Shown here piece after piece: positions 54,410-63,251 of a stretch of 64,000 nucleotides of DNA; within the stretch, counting starts at the first letter, position 1; each line of letters begins with the position of its first letter. Both the position numbers and the translations under genes were made by a program. The stretch comes from an uncultured Roseburia sp. (lineage in GTDB: Bacteria; Bacillota; Clostridia; Lachnospirales; Lachnospiraceae), in assembly GCA_944380515.1 (NCBI GenBank), contig CALWHT010000008.1:1-64000 (forward strand). The letters run 5' to 3'. Under the pieces are notes generated by a model. It did no database searches and was not told the origin of the DNA. It saw only the letters and a program-made list of their open reading frames with translations.

Positions 54410-55387
54410 CTACCAGACCAAAACCGTTGCTCCCCAGGTCAGCCCCGCGCCAAAGCCTGCCAAAACAATTTTATCGCCTTTTTTTATCATACCGCGCTTA
54501 TTTACACTGTCGAGCAGAATCGGAACACTGGCCGCGGAAATATTGCCGCACTCCTGCAGATTGGTAGGAAACTTTTCCATCGGCTGATGCAGTCTTTTTG
54601 CCACAGATTCGATGATGCGCAGGTTTGCCTGATGAAGAATGAACCAATCGATCTCATCCATGGAAAAGCCTGACTGCTCCACGACCTCCCGAATGGCTTC
54701 CGGCACAGTCTTAACCGCAAATTTGTAGACCTCCTGCCCGTTCATAAAAACATAGGAAAGCGACGCGTCATTTTTTACGAATGGGTTGTTCACCGGGCGG
54801 TTGTTGCAGTTTAAAACCATGCCGCGGGCACCGTCAGAGCCCTGCAGCATACTGATAATCCCGCCTTTTTCCGCACTGCTCTCCTCCGCCGTAACGACCG
54901 CCGCCCCCGCGCCGTCGCCAAACAGCACGCAGGTTCTCCTGTCGGTCCAGTCCATAATTTTTGAGAGCGTCTCGGCTCCGATGACAAGCGCATTTCGGTA
55001 ATTGCCACCCGCAAGATACATCCGGGCGGTATTCAGTGCGAACAGAAATCCCGAGCATGCCGCATTTATGTCAAACGCCACGGCATTGGACGCTCCGAGC
55101 GCACTCTGCACCTCGCAGGAGAGATTCGGCAGAAGCTTATCCGCCGTCACGCTCGCCGCTATTATAATGTCCAGTTCCTCCGGTTTCAATCCGGCATTTT
55201 CGAGCGCCTGTCCGGCAGCCTCCACCGCAAGCCCCGTCGTCGTCTCCTCGACCGCCAGATGACGCGCCTCAATCCCGGTCCGGGTCCGAATCCACTCGTC
55301 CGAGGTATCCATCAGCCTGCTCAAATCATCGTTGGTCACTCTAAGCTTTGGAACCGCGCTTCCGGTTCCCTTTATTTTGATATCCAT
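54410..55387 (-). CDS. fabH: 3-oxoacyl-ACP synthase III
   Basis: Starts fatty acid chains by joining acetyl-CoA and malonyl-ACP. Seen: the catalytic cysteine in NAACSGFLFAL, histidine in FILHQANLRI and asparagine in QECGNISAASVP, plus SDEWIRTRTGIEARH at the N-terminus. 325 residues from ATG at 55387 with GGAGG, full length. In many Clostridia fabH is near the start of the operon; here it lies near the end, after accDA. Confidence 0.96.
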   Translation of the reverse strand: MDIKIKGTGSAVPKLRVTNDDLSRLMDTSDEWIRTRTGIEARHLAVEETTTGLAVEAAGQALENAGLKPEELDIIIAASVTADKLLPNLSCEVQSALGASNAVAFDINAACSGFLFALNTARMYLAGGNYRNALVIGAETLSKIMDWTDRRTCVLFGDGAGAAVVTAEESSAEKGGIISMLQGSDGARGMVLNCNNRPVNNPFVKNDASLSYVFMNGQEVYKFAVKTVPEAIREVVEQSGFSMDEIDWFILHQANLRIIESVAKRLHQPMEKFPTNLQECGNISAASVPILLDSVNKRGMIKKGDKIVLAGFGAGLTWGATVLVW

Positions 55388-55453
55388 ATAAACCTCCATT
55401 CAGGAGCCGCAAACCGGGAATATCATACATACGGCAACTCGCTGCTTCCCGTC

Positions 55454-57274
55454 TTAAAATGCACGGAAACGCGCATAGCGCTCCGCTGCAAGCTGCTCTC
55501 CCGTCTTGCCCTGCTGCCGCTCTAAAAACGCTTTCATATGTCCTTTCATGTATCTGGAAATAGACTCGCACGCCTTTTCGTCGGCAGTTCCGTATTCCGG
55601 AATAATCTCCTCTATCACATGAAGCCGGTACAAATCCTGCGCCGTAATTTTCATAACCTCGCTTGCTTCCTTCGCCCGTTTTCCGTCCTTCCAGAGAATT
55701 GAGGCAAAGCCCTCGGGGGAAAGCACGGAGTACGTCGCGTTTTCCAGCATCCATACCTCGTTGCCGACCGCCATTGCAAGCGCGCCGCCGCTTCCGCCCT
55801 CGCCAATCATCAGGCAGAGCACCGGAACCTTAAGCGCCGACATTTCGTAAAGATTTCTCGCGATAGCCTCGCCCTGTCCGCGCTCCTCCGCTTCCTTTCC
55901 GCAGAATGCGCCGGAAGTATTCACAAACGTAATCACGGGCCGGTTGAACTTTTCCGCCTGCTTCATCAGGCGCAGCGCCTTGCGGTAGCCCTCCGGGGAC
56001 GGCATGCCGTAGTTGTGCTTCATGCAGTCCTTCAGATCCTTGCCCTTATGAATGCCGATTACCGTTACCGGCTGCCCGTCAAGATACGCGATGCCGCCGA
56101 CAACCGCCGGGTCGTCCGCATACTGCCGGTCTCCGTGCAGCTCCATGAAATCGTCAAAAATATGCTCCATATAATCAACCGATGCACAGCGGTCTACCTT
56201 TCGCGCCGCCTTGACCTTTTCCCAGGCGCTAAGCGGGTGCGACTTTGCCGCGCGCTCCTTCATCAGCTCCGTCGGCTCGTAGCAGTCGTCGCTGCGCAGC
56301 GGGTCGAAGTTCGCATAGCCCTCCGTCTTATGATGCATTTTCAAAATGCGGTAAAGCGTCATCTTTAAATCCTTCCGCTCTACCACCGCGTCCACGAAAC
56401 CGTGGGAAAGCTGAAATTCCGCGCGCTGGAAGCCCTCGGGAAGCTTTTCCCCGATGGTCTGCTCAATGACACGGGGACCGGCAAAACCAATGAGCGCGCC
56501 CGGCTCTGCCAGAATAATATCTCCAAGCATCGCGAAGCTCGCGGTCACGCCGCCCGTCGTCGGGTCGGTCAGTACCGGCACATACAAAAGACCGGCGTCG
56601 GAATGGCGTTTCAATGCCGCGGAGGTCTTTGCCATCTGCATCAGGGAAATAATTCCCTCCTGCATCCTCGCCCCGCCGGAGCAGCAAAACAGAATCACCG
56701 GAAGGGAGAGCTCCGTCGCGCGCTCTACAGCAAGCGCGATTTTTTCTCCCACTACATGGCCCATGCTGCTCATCAGAAATCTCGCGTCGCAGATACCGAG
56801 CACGGCATCCTCCCCGTATATTTTGCAGCGTCCGACCGTAACCGCCTCGTGAAGCCCGGTTTTTTCCCTTGCCGCCTCAAGTTTTTCGGGATAACCCGGA
56901 AAATCGAGCGGATTTTCCTCCGCAAGGTCCTCAAACCACGGCTCGAAGGTTTTTGCGTCCGCAACCATCTTGATCCGGTTCTTGGTACGCACACGGAAGT
57001 AGTTTCCGCACTCGTAGCAGACATATTTATGCTTTTCCGCTTCCTTCTTGCTGATTTCCCTGCCGCAGGAGGGACATACGATAGTTTTCGGCGCTTCCTG
57101 CTTTTTTTCCGATGCAGCAGAATCTGCAACGGCATTTGCCGTGGCATTTGCCGCAGCATTTTTCGCCGCTTCCTCTTTCGGCGCCGCGCCCTCATGCTCT
57201 GCGTTTATTTCCTCACCTTTTCCAAAAGGCGCTTCTTTTGCAGTTTCCTTTTTCCTTTTAAAAAATGCTGCCAT
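55454..57274 (-). CDS. accDA: acetyl-CoA carboxylase carboxyltransferase, AccD-AccA fusion
   Basis: Both carboxyltransferase subunits in one chain of 606 residues. Seen: a low-complexity Ala/Glu/Asn lead to about residue 62, the AccD zinc ribbon (CPSC then CYEC), [15 protein letters not shown] and GGARMQEG in the beta half, [16 protein letters not shown], then from about residue 310 the alpha half with [15 protein letters not shown] and TPGA-type loop [17 protein letters not shown]. Fused beta-alpha forms are known in some bacteria. ATG at 57274 has AGGAG. The biotin carrier and biotin carboxylase genes that usually lie beside it are absent here. Confidence 0.93.
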   Translation of the reverse strand: MAAFFKRKKETAKEAPFGKGEEINAEHEGAAPKEEAAKNAAANATANAVADSAASEKKQEAPKTIVCPSCGREISKKEAEKHKYVCYECGNYFRVRTKNRIKMVADAKTFEPWFEDLAEENPLDFPGYPEKLEAAREKTGLHEAVTVGRCKIYGEDAVLGICDARFLMSSMGHVVGEKIALAVERATELSLPVILFCCSGGARMQEGIISLMQMAKTSAALKRHSDAGLLYVPVLTDPTTGGVTASFAMLGDIILAEPGALIGFAGPRVIEQTIGEKLPEGFQRAEFQLSHGFVDAVVERKDLKMTLYRILKMHHKTEGYANFDPLRSDDCYEPTELMKERAAKSHPLSAWEKVKAARKVDRCASVDYMEHIFDDFMELHGDRQYADDPAVVGGIAYLDGQPVTVIGIHKGKDLKDCMKHNYGMPSPEGYRKALRLMKQAEKFNRPVITFVNTSGAFCGKEAEERGQGEAIARNLYEMSALKVPVLCLMIGEGGSGGALAMAVGNEVWMLENATYSVLSPEGFASILWKDGKRAKEASEVMKITAQDLYRLHVIEEIIPEYGTADEKACESISRYMKGHMKAFLERQQGKTGEQLAAERYARFRAF

Positions 57275-57286
57275 TTTGCTCTCCTG

Positions 57287-57718
57287 TCATCCTCCGATGG
57301 CAAAGGTCAGCTCGGCGGCACAGACGACCTTGCCGTCTACCGTCGCTTTCGCGCTTCCCACGCCAATCGGGCCTTTCTGCTTTATGATTTCCGTCTCCAG
57401 TATCAATACATCACCCGGGACAACCTTCTGCCTGAATTTTGCGGAATTGATTCCCGCAAAATAAGCGGTTTTCCCCCGGTTTTCCTCCATACCGAGAATC
57501 GCGACCGCACCGGTCTGCGCCAGCGCCTCAATAATCAGCACGCCCGGCATTACCGGCTCATTCGGAAAATGCCCGTTAAAAAACGGCTCATTGTAGCTGA
57601 CGCATTTTTTTGCCACGGCACGCACGCCCGGCGTAAGCTCCTCCACCGTATCAATCAACAGAAACGGCTGGCGGTGCGGAATGATTTCCATAATCTGTTT
57701 CGTTGTTAAAACCGACAT
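57287..57718 (-). CDS. fabZ: 3-hydroxyacyl-ACP dehydratase
   Basis: Removes water from 3-hydroxyacyl-ACP in the elongation cycle. Seen: [15 protein letters not shown] at the start, the catalytic histidine in [13 protein letters not shown] and glutamate in [11 protein letters not shown]. 143 residues, full length. ATG at 57718 follows GGAGGG. It lies 15 bases after fabF and 12 bases before accDA, leaving no space for accB or accC. Confidence 0.96.
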   Translation of the reverse strand: MSVLTTKQIMEIIPHRQPFLLIDTVEELTPGVRAVAKKCVSYNEPFFNGHFPNEPVMPGVLIIEALAQTGAVAILGMEENRGKTAYFAGINSAKFRQKVVPGDVLILETEIIKQKGPIGVGSAKATVDGKVVCAAELTFAIGG

Positions 57719-57733
57719 AGTTTCCCTCCATTC

Positions 57734-58969
57734 TCAGCCGCTGTATTTCTTCAGCAGTATGCTCGCATTATGTCCGCCAAAGCCCAGGGAATTGCTCAGG
57801 GCGTAGGGAATATCCATATGAACCGCCTCTTTACAGTAATCAAGATCCAGCTCCTCATCCGGTGTCGTATAGCCTACGGTCGCATGGATGAAGCCTTCCT
57901 CCAGCTCCTTGACGCAGGTTACGAACTCGATTGCGCCTGCCGCTCCCAGCAGATGTCCCACCATGGACTTTGTGGAATTGATTTTCAGTTTGTCCGCGTA
58001 TTCGCCGAACGCCAGCTTGATTGCCCGCGTCTCAAACAGATCGTTGTGGTGCGTAGCGGTTCCGTGCGCATTGATGTAGGTAACATCCGCCGGAGTTACC
58101 CCTGCGTCCTCCATCGCGTTTACCATTGCCCGCGCCGCTCCCGCGCCGTCCTCCGCCGGCGAAGTGATGTGGTATGCGTCCGAGGAATTGCCGTAGCCGA
58201 CAACCTCTGCATAGATTTTCGCGCCTCTCGCCTTCGCGTGCTCCAGCTCCTCGAGCACAACGATTGCCGCGCCCTCGCCCATGACAAAGCCGCTTCTGTT
58301 TTTATCGAACGGAATCGAGCATTTCTTCGGGTCGCTCTCGGAAGAAAGCGCGGTCAAAGCCGCAAATCCGGCAATTCCAATCGGGCAGACCGCCCCTTCC
58401 GTACCGCCGGAAACCATCACGTCCGCCTCACCGTACTGGATGCTGCGGAACGCTTCTCCGATGCTGTTGGTTCCCGTCGCACAGGCGGTTACTACGTCGA
58501 TGCTCTTTCCTTTCAAACCAAACTGAATGGCAATATTGCCCGCCGCCATGTTGGAAATGACCATCGGCACAAACAGTGGGTTGACCCTTCCCGGGCCTTT
58601 TTCCATCAGCTTTTTGTGCTCCCGCTCAATTCCCTGAAGGCTTCCGACGCCGCAGCCGATTGAGGTTCCCACACGGTACGCATCCTCTTTTTCCATGTCA
58701 AGCCCCGCGTCCTCGATTGCTTCCTTCGATGCCGCTACCGCATACTGGGTGAACAGCTCCATGCGCTTCGCCGCTTTCGCGTCTATATACTGTTTGGGGT
58801 CAAAGCCCTTGACCTCAGCCGCCAGATGGCACTTATATTCACTCGCGTCAAAATGGGTGATTTCCGCAAATCCGATTTTTTTCTCTTTGACCGACTGCCA
58901 GAATTCTTCCACGCTTAAGCCAATCGGTGTGATTGCTCCCATTCCCGTTACCACAACTCGTCTGCTCAT
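57734..58969 (-). CDS. fabF: 3-oxoacyl-ACP synthase II
   Basis: Main condensing enzyme of chain elongation. Seen: RRVVVTGMGAITPIG at the start, catalytic cysteine in VVTACATGTNSIGEA, histidines in INAHGTATHHND and KSMVGHLLGAAGAIE, and GFGGHNASIL near the end. 411 residues from ATG at 58969, which follows AAAGGAAAGG; the longer frame to 59017 adds unlikely residues. 79 bases separate it from fabG. Confidence 0.97.
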   Translation of the reverse strand: MSRRVVVTGMGAITPIGLSVEEFWQSVKEKKIGFAEITHFDASEYKCHLAAEVKGFDPKQYIDAKAAKRMELFTQYAVAASKEAIEDAGLDMEKEDAYRVGTSIGCGVGSLQGIEREHKKLMEKGPGRVNPLFVPMVISNMAAGNIAIQFGLKGKSIDVVTACATGTNSIGEAFRSIQYGEADVMVSGGTEGAVCPIGIAGFAALTALSSESDPKKCSIPFDKNRSGFVMGEGAAIVVLEELEHAKARGAKIYAEVVGYGNSSDAYHITSPAEDGAGAARAMVNAMEDAGVTPADVTYINAHGTATHHNDLFETRAIKLAFGEYADKLKINSTKSMVGHLLGAAGAIEFVTCVKELEEGFIHATVGYTTPDEELDLDYCKEAVHMDIPYALSNSLGFGGHNASILLKKYSG

Positions 58970-59048
58970 AACCTTTCCTTTCTCTCTATCCAAAAGATAC
59001 CCCGGCAACAGTGCCAAAGCCTGCTGCCGGGCGATAATTTTTCATGCC

Positions 59049-59789
59049 CTACATGCTCATTCCGCCGTCCACGGAGATTACCTGCCCCGTGATATAGGAC
59101 GCGCGCTCCGAAGCCAGGAACGTTACGACACCCGCAACATCCTCCACGCTTCCCGCCCGCATAAGCGGCACCTGCGCCAGCAGGTTTTCTTTTGCCGCCT
59201 CCGGCATTTTTTCGGTCATTTCCGTCTCGATAAAGCCGGGCGCCACCGCATTGCAGGTGATTCCCCGGGAGGAAAGCTCCCGCGCCACGCTCTTTGTCAA
59301 TCCGATGACACCCGCCTTGCTCGCACTGTAATTCGCCTGTCCCGGATTTCCAACGACGCCGGACACGGAAGAAATATTGATAATGCTGCCCGAACGCTGC
59401 TTTAACAGATAGCGGGAGAGATGGCGGATGGTGTTGAAGGTTCCCTTGAGGTTCGTGGCAAGCACGCCGTCGAAATCCTCCTCGCTCATCTTCATAAGCA
59501 GATTGTCCCGCGTAATTCCCGCGTTGTTCACCAGAATGTCAATATGCCCGTATTCCTTGATGAGCTCCTTTATCATATCGCCGCATGCGTTAAAATCGGA
59601 AACGTCGCAGCCATACACCGCCGCATTTCCGCCGGCAGCGGTAATTTCTGCCGCAACTGCCTCCGCGCGCTCCTTTGAGCCGTTATAGTTTACAATCACA
59701 AACGCGCCTTCCTTCGCCAGGCTTTTTGCGACGGCGCTTCCGATTCCACGGCTTGCCCCCGTCACAAGCGCTACTTTTCCCGTTAACAT
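59049..59789 (-). CDS. fabG: 3-oxoacyl-ACP reductase
   Basis: NADPH-dependent short-chain reductase of the elongation cycle. Seen: TGASRGIGSAVA for cofactor binding, NNAGITRDNLLMKM, the catalytic serine in NISSVSG and the YSASKAGVIG Tyr-Lys pair, and GFIETEMTEKMP. 246 residues. It overlaps fabD by 7 bases, with GGAGG 9 bases before the ATG. Confidence 0.96.
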   Translation of the reverse strand: MLTGKVALVTGASRGIGSAVAKSLAKEGAFVIVNYNGSKERAEAVAAEITAAGGNAAVYGCDVSDFNACGDMIKELIKEYGHIDILVNNAGITRDNLLMKMSEEDFDGVLATNLKGTFNTIRHLSRYLLKQRSGSIINISSVSGVVGNPGQANYSASKAGVIGLTKSVARELSSRGITCNAVAPGFIETEMTEKMPEAAKENLLAQVPLMRAGSVEDVAGVVTFLASERASYITGQVISVDGGMSM

Positions 59790-60727
59790 AAGCTTTCTCC
59801 CTCCTGCAGCGGATGGGTGCCAACGAACGCTTCAAAATCCTCCAGCTTATCGATATTGCACACCTTCACGTCACGGTTGATTTTTTTCATAAAGCCGCTG
59901 AGCGTCTTTCCCGGCCCGATTTCCACAAATTCATCGACGCCGTCCGCAATCAGGCGCTCGATGGTCTGCTGCCAGCGGACGGAAGCTGACACCTGCTCCT
60001 TAAGCAGTGGCTTTACAGCCTCCGCCTCCGTCACGTAATCGGCGGTCACATTTGCCACATAGGGAATTTCCGGCTTATGCACCGTCACATGCGAGAGCTC
60101 CTCGGCAAGCTTTTCTCCTGCCCCTTTTAACATCGCCGAATGGAACGGGCCGCTGACCTTAAGAGGTACAACTCTTTTTGCCCCGGCCTCCTTGCAGGCC
60201 TCTCCGGCCTTTGCAACTGCCTGTTCCTCGCCGGTAATGACAATCTGCCCCGGGCAGTTGTAGTTGGCAATGGATACGATGCCCTCCGTCTCCCCGCAGG
60301 CCTCCTCAATCGCCGCCGCGTCAAGTCCCAGCACCGCAGCCATCGCACCGCCGGTCGGAACCGCCTCCTGCATATAGATGCCTCTTTTGCGCACCAGCGC
60401 AAAAGCGTCCGCGAACGTCAGCGCACCGCAGGCAATCAGCGCACCGTATTCGCCAAGGCTTAAGCCCGCCGCGACATCCGCGCGATAACCTTTCTCCTGC
60501 AGCGCCTTAAGGATTGCCGCCTCCGCAGTCAGCATACAAACCTGCGTATACTCCGTGATATTGATTTTCTCATTCTCCTCAAAGCATAAGGCTGCTATAT
60601 CAAGCCCCGACGCCTTTGATGCAATTTCAAACACCTCTCTGCACGCCGGAATGCTCTCGTAAAACTCTTTTGCCATTCCTATATACTGTGCTCCCTGTCC
60701 CGGAAACATAAATGCAGTCTTTCCCAT
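59783..60727 (-). CDS. fabD: malonyl-CoA:ACP transacylase
   Basis: Loads malonyl groups onto ACP. Seen: MFPGQGAQYIGMAKEF, the catalytic serine in GLSLGEYGALIA, arginine in the following helix region (ALVRKRGIYMQ) and the histidine of SGPFHSAML. 314 residues, full length. The ATG at 60727 follows GGAAG; it is 43 bases downstream of fabK. Confidence 0.96.
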   Translation of the reverse strand: MGKTAFMFPGQGAQYIGMAKEFYESIPACREVFEIASKASGLDIAALCFEENEKINITEYTQVCMLTAEAAILKALQEKGYRADVAAGLSLGEYGALIACGALTFADAFALVRKRGIYMQEAVPTGGAMAAVLGLDAAAIEEACGETEGIVSIANYNCPGQIVITGEEQAVAKAGEACKEAGAKRVVPLKVSGPFHSAMLKGAGEKLAEELSHVTVHKPEIPYVANVTADYVTEAEAVKPLLKEQVSASVRWQQTIERLIADGVDEFVEIGPGKTLSGFMKKINRDVKVCNIDKLEDFEAFVGTHPLQEGESLC

Positions 60728-60770
60728 GTCGTCTTCCTTTCCCTCGTTGTATGCGCCCGCCGGTGAAAGC

Positions 60771-61703
60771 TTACGCCGGGCTGTGGTTTAACAGGGCGTC
60801 TGCCTCTGTCATAATTTCCTCTATGATTTCCCGGCAGCTCTGCTCTTTTTTGACCAGTCCCGCGCTCTGTCCGGCCATCAGGCTTCCGTGCACCACGTCG
60901 CCGTCGATAACCGCCTTGCGCAGAGAGCCCAGCGTGAGCTGCTCAAGCTCCTCAAAGGAGGCTCCTTCTTTTTCCATTTTGAGGTATTCACGGCTCATCT
61001 GGTTGCGCAGCACGCGAATCGGATGTCCGGTACTCATGCCCGTCACCTCGGAATCAATATCACGGGCTTTGATGACGCGCTCCTTATAATTCGGATGCAC
61101 GATGGATTCCTCTGCCACGACAAAACGTGTACCAAGCTGAACACCTTCTGCACCAAGCATGAAGGCGGCCGCTACGCCCCTGCCGTCGGCGATCCCGCCG
61201 GCCGCAATGACCGGAATTTTTACCGCATCCGCAATCTGCGGAACCAGTGTCATGGTTGTCTGCGCGCCGATATGGCCGCCGGATTCCATGCCCTCCGCCA
61301 CGACCGCGTCCGCGCCGCCGCGCTCCATCATTTTCGCCATGGCGACACTCGCGACAACGGGAATCACCACAACGCCCGCCGCTTTCCAGGCATCCATAAA
61401 CTTGCCCGGGTTTCCGGCTCCGGTAGTCACGACCTTCACGCCCTCCTCAATGACAATCTGTGCGACCTCGGCCGCATTTGGGTTTAACAGCATGACATTG
61501 ACGCCAAACGGTTTGTCCGTCAGCTTTTTCGCCTCCCGAATCTGCTCCCGGACTACCTCCGGCGGCGCACTGGCCGCTCCGATGATACCAAGTCCTCCCG
61601 CATTGGAGACGGCTGCCGCAAGATGGTACTCAGCCACCCATGCCATGCCGCCCTGAATCACCGGATATTTTGTTCCAAGTAATTCGCTTACCCTCGTATT
61701 CAT
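60771..61703 (-). CDS. fabK: enoyl-ACP reductase II (FMN-dependent)
   Basis: Final reduction of the elongation cycle, TIM-barrel flavoprotein type that replaces FabI in many Firmicutes. Seen: YPVIQGGMAWVAEYHLA, GGLGIIGAASAPPEVV, VVAEGMESGGHIG and IAAGGIADGRGVAAA for FMN phosphate binding. 310 residues. Its ATG at 61703 touches the stop codon of acpP (TAAATG), so the two are translationally coupled. Confidence 0.95.
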   Translation of the reverse strand: MNTRVSELLGTKYPVIQGGMAWVAEYHLAAAVSNAGGLGIIGAASAPPEVVREQIREAKKLTDKPFGVNVMLLNPNAAEVAQIVIEEGVKVVTTGAGNPGKFMDAWKAAGVVVIPVVASVAMAKMMERGGADAVVAEGMESGGHIGAQTTMTLVPQIADAVKIPVIAAGGIADGRGVAAAFMLGAEGVQLGTRFVVAEESIVHPNYKERVIKARDIDSEVTGMSTGHPIRVLRNQMSREYLKMEKEGASFEELEQLTLGSLRKAVIDGDVVHGSLMAGQSAGLVKKEQSCREIIEEIMTEADALLNHSPA

Positions 61704-61934
61704 TTATTCGACACCTTTTCCTTTTAAGTATTCGATTACGTCATTTACGGTTGCGATTGACTCTAAATCCTCGGACGGAATCTCTACGCCGAATTCCTCC
61801 TCAAGCGCCATAACAAGCTCGAATAAGTCCAAAGAATCTGCTCCAAGGTCCTCTTTGAAGTTGGACTCAGCCTTAATCTCAGACTCCTCTACATTTAACT
61901 GCTCTGCGATAATCGGTTTCATTTTCTCTAACAT
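61704..61934 (-). CDS. acpP: acyl carrier protein
   Basis: Carries growing acyl chains on a phosphopantetheine arm. Seen: the modified serine in [19 protein letters not shown], acidic helices II and III, and the end YLKGKGVE. Two adjacent ATGs exist (61937 and 61934); the second is better spaced from GAGG. 76 residues. It is the first gene of the fatty acid operon, with a strong promoter carrying two regulator-type dyads. Confidence 0.96.
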   Translation of the reverse strand: MLEKMKPIIAEQLNVEESEIKAESNFKEDLGADSLDLFELVMALEEEFGVEIPSEDLESIATVNDVIEYLKGKGVE

Positions 61935-61996
61935 CATTCTACCTCTTTCTCTTTTTCCTTATTTTTCGCTATAATTCTTGTTTGTCCTCCATTTAT

Positions 61997-62053
61997 TTTG
62001 ACAGTCAAACAATTAGCTTTTCAAAGTATATGACTGTCATGTAATTTTGTCAA
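61997..62053 (-). promoter_or_regulatory. fab operon promoter with two FabT-type dyads
   Basis: Minus-strand TTGACA (62048-62053), 17 bases, TATACT (62025-62030). A dyad ATGACTGTCAT (62030-62040) lies in the spacer and a second, TTTGACAGTCAAA (61997-62009), just downstream of the start of transcription. Both share GAC-N-GTC and resemble the TTTGA..TCAAA sites bound by FabT in relatives. The MarR-type gene at the end of the operon is the likely binder (inference). Confidence 0.75.
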
Positions 62054-62074
62054 CGCTAAATTTGTAAACATTTT

Positions 62075-62190
62075 GTAACAGTTCAGCCATGTCTCATTTG
62101 ACTGGCAAATCATGCTTGCATGAATTTGACTGGCATGTGAGACATGAGCGGAGCGCCCGATTATGAGCAAAGACAGCTGCGAAGCAGCGG
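62075..62190. mobile_element. second, truncated copy of the MITE-like structured repeat
   Basis: 116 bases matching the intact copy at 29354-29518 (opposite orientation) at 94 of 116 positions: the same 14-base end GTAACAGTTCAGCC, the same hairpin tip (CATGC-TT-GCATG) and the same GAGCGCCCGAT block. Its hairpin arms are ATGTCTCA/TGAGACAT; six of eight positions differ from the other copy in each arm, all still paired. The right part and second inverted end are missing or strongly changed. It lies between the fab operon promoter and the iron-type ABC permease gene, which starts 62 bases after it; no other feature is seen in this 315-base gap besides the fab promoter. Confidence 0.75.
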
Positions 62191-62252
62191 CTTGCCTGTT
62201 TCGGCCGCCTGTGCTAACATAAATTCCAGCTTTGAACAATTTGGAGATTCTT

Positions 62253-63251
62253 ATGAAAAACCATCGTTTTTTTACCATATGCTTACTTTTATTTCTGCTT
62301 TTATGCTCCGTCTTTCTCGGAATTTTATTTGGGAGCGTAACGGTGCGCCCGTCCGACGTGTTTGCCGCCCTGGCCGGGAAAAATACCGGTTCCACCGCCT
62401 GGGTGCTGATTACGACCGTGCGCGTTCCACGCGTGCTCGGCGGGCTGTTCGCGGGAATCGGGCTTGCCTGCGCGGGCGTTATTTTACAGACGGTCATGAA
62501 TAATTCCCTCGCCAGCCCAAACACCATCGGCGTCAATTCCGGCTCCGGTTTTGCCGTCATGCTCTCGATGCTGTTTTTTCCGGCAAATTCCCCCGCGCTG
62601 CCGCTGTTCGCTTTTTTGGGCGCGCTCCTTACGACGCTTGCCATCTATCTGCTCGCCGCCCTCTCCGACAGCTCCCGCACCACCATCATTCTTGCTGGCA
62701 TTACGGTTTCCAGCTTCCTTAGCGCCGGCATCAATACCGTGAAGCTCCTTGATACGGATATCACCATCAACCTTACCTCGTTTATGATCGGCTCGCTTTC
62801 CGGGCTTACCGCGGCTAAGCTGATGCTGCCCTGCGCCGGGATTGCGGCGGCGTTTCTGGTTTCCCTGCTGTTTGCAAAACCGCTCAATATGCTTGGACTC
62901 GGTGACGACATTGCGCGCTCCCTCGGCCTGCATGTGGCTCCCACGCGATTTGCGCTTCTTGTTCTCTCAAGTGTCCTTGCGGGGTGCGTGGTCAGCTATG
63001 CAGGGCTTTTGAGCTTTATCGGGTTGATTGTACCCCATATCTGCCGCCGTCTGTTTGGGAACGACGCGCGTATTCTGCTGCCCGCCTCGGCGCTGCTCGG
63101 GGGGAGCTTTGTCATTTTATGCGACCTTTTGGGCCGGGTACTTTTTTCCCCGTTTGAGCTTCCCGCCGGAATCCTGATGTCCTTTATCGGCGGACCGTTT
63201 TTCCTGTATTTGCTTCTGAAAAGGAAAGGAGGACGCAGAGTCAATGCTTGA
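62253..63251 (+). CDS. FecCD-family iron/cobalamin ABC transporter permease
   Basis: Membrane part of an importer for iron-siderophores, heme or vitamin B12; 332 residues with about ten membrane segments. Seen: VRVPRVLGGLFAGIGLACAG, the GVILQTVMNNSLASPNTIG coupling stretch, GINTVKLLDTDI and YAGLLSFIGLIVPHICR. ATG at 62253 has GGAG; a TTG at 62232 is less likely. Followed with 8-base overlap by its ATPase. No binding protein or second permease lies in the window; they may follow beyond the right edge. Confidence 0.92.
   Translation: MKNHRFFTICLLLFLLLCSVFLGILFGSVTVRPSDVFAALAGKNTGSTAWVLITTVRVPRVLGGLFAGIGLACAGVILQTVMNNSLASPNTIGVNSGSGFAVMLSMLFFPANSPALPLFAFLGALLTTLAIYLLAALSDSSRTTIILAGITVSSFLSAGINTVKLLDTDITINLTSFMIGSLSGLTAAKLMLPCAGIAAAFLVSLLFAKPLNMLGLGDDIARSLGLHVAPTRFALLVLSSVLAGCVVSYAGLLSFIGLIVPHICRRLFGNDARILLPASALLGGSFVILCDLLGRVLFSPFELPAGILMSFIGGPFFLYLLLKRKGGRRVNA

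Noticed and set aside
62021..62644. 207-codon minus-strand frame over the ABC permease start and the repeat
   Set aside because: Serine/arginine-rich shadow of the permease gene, crossing the repeat and the fab promoter; no ribosome site.
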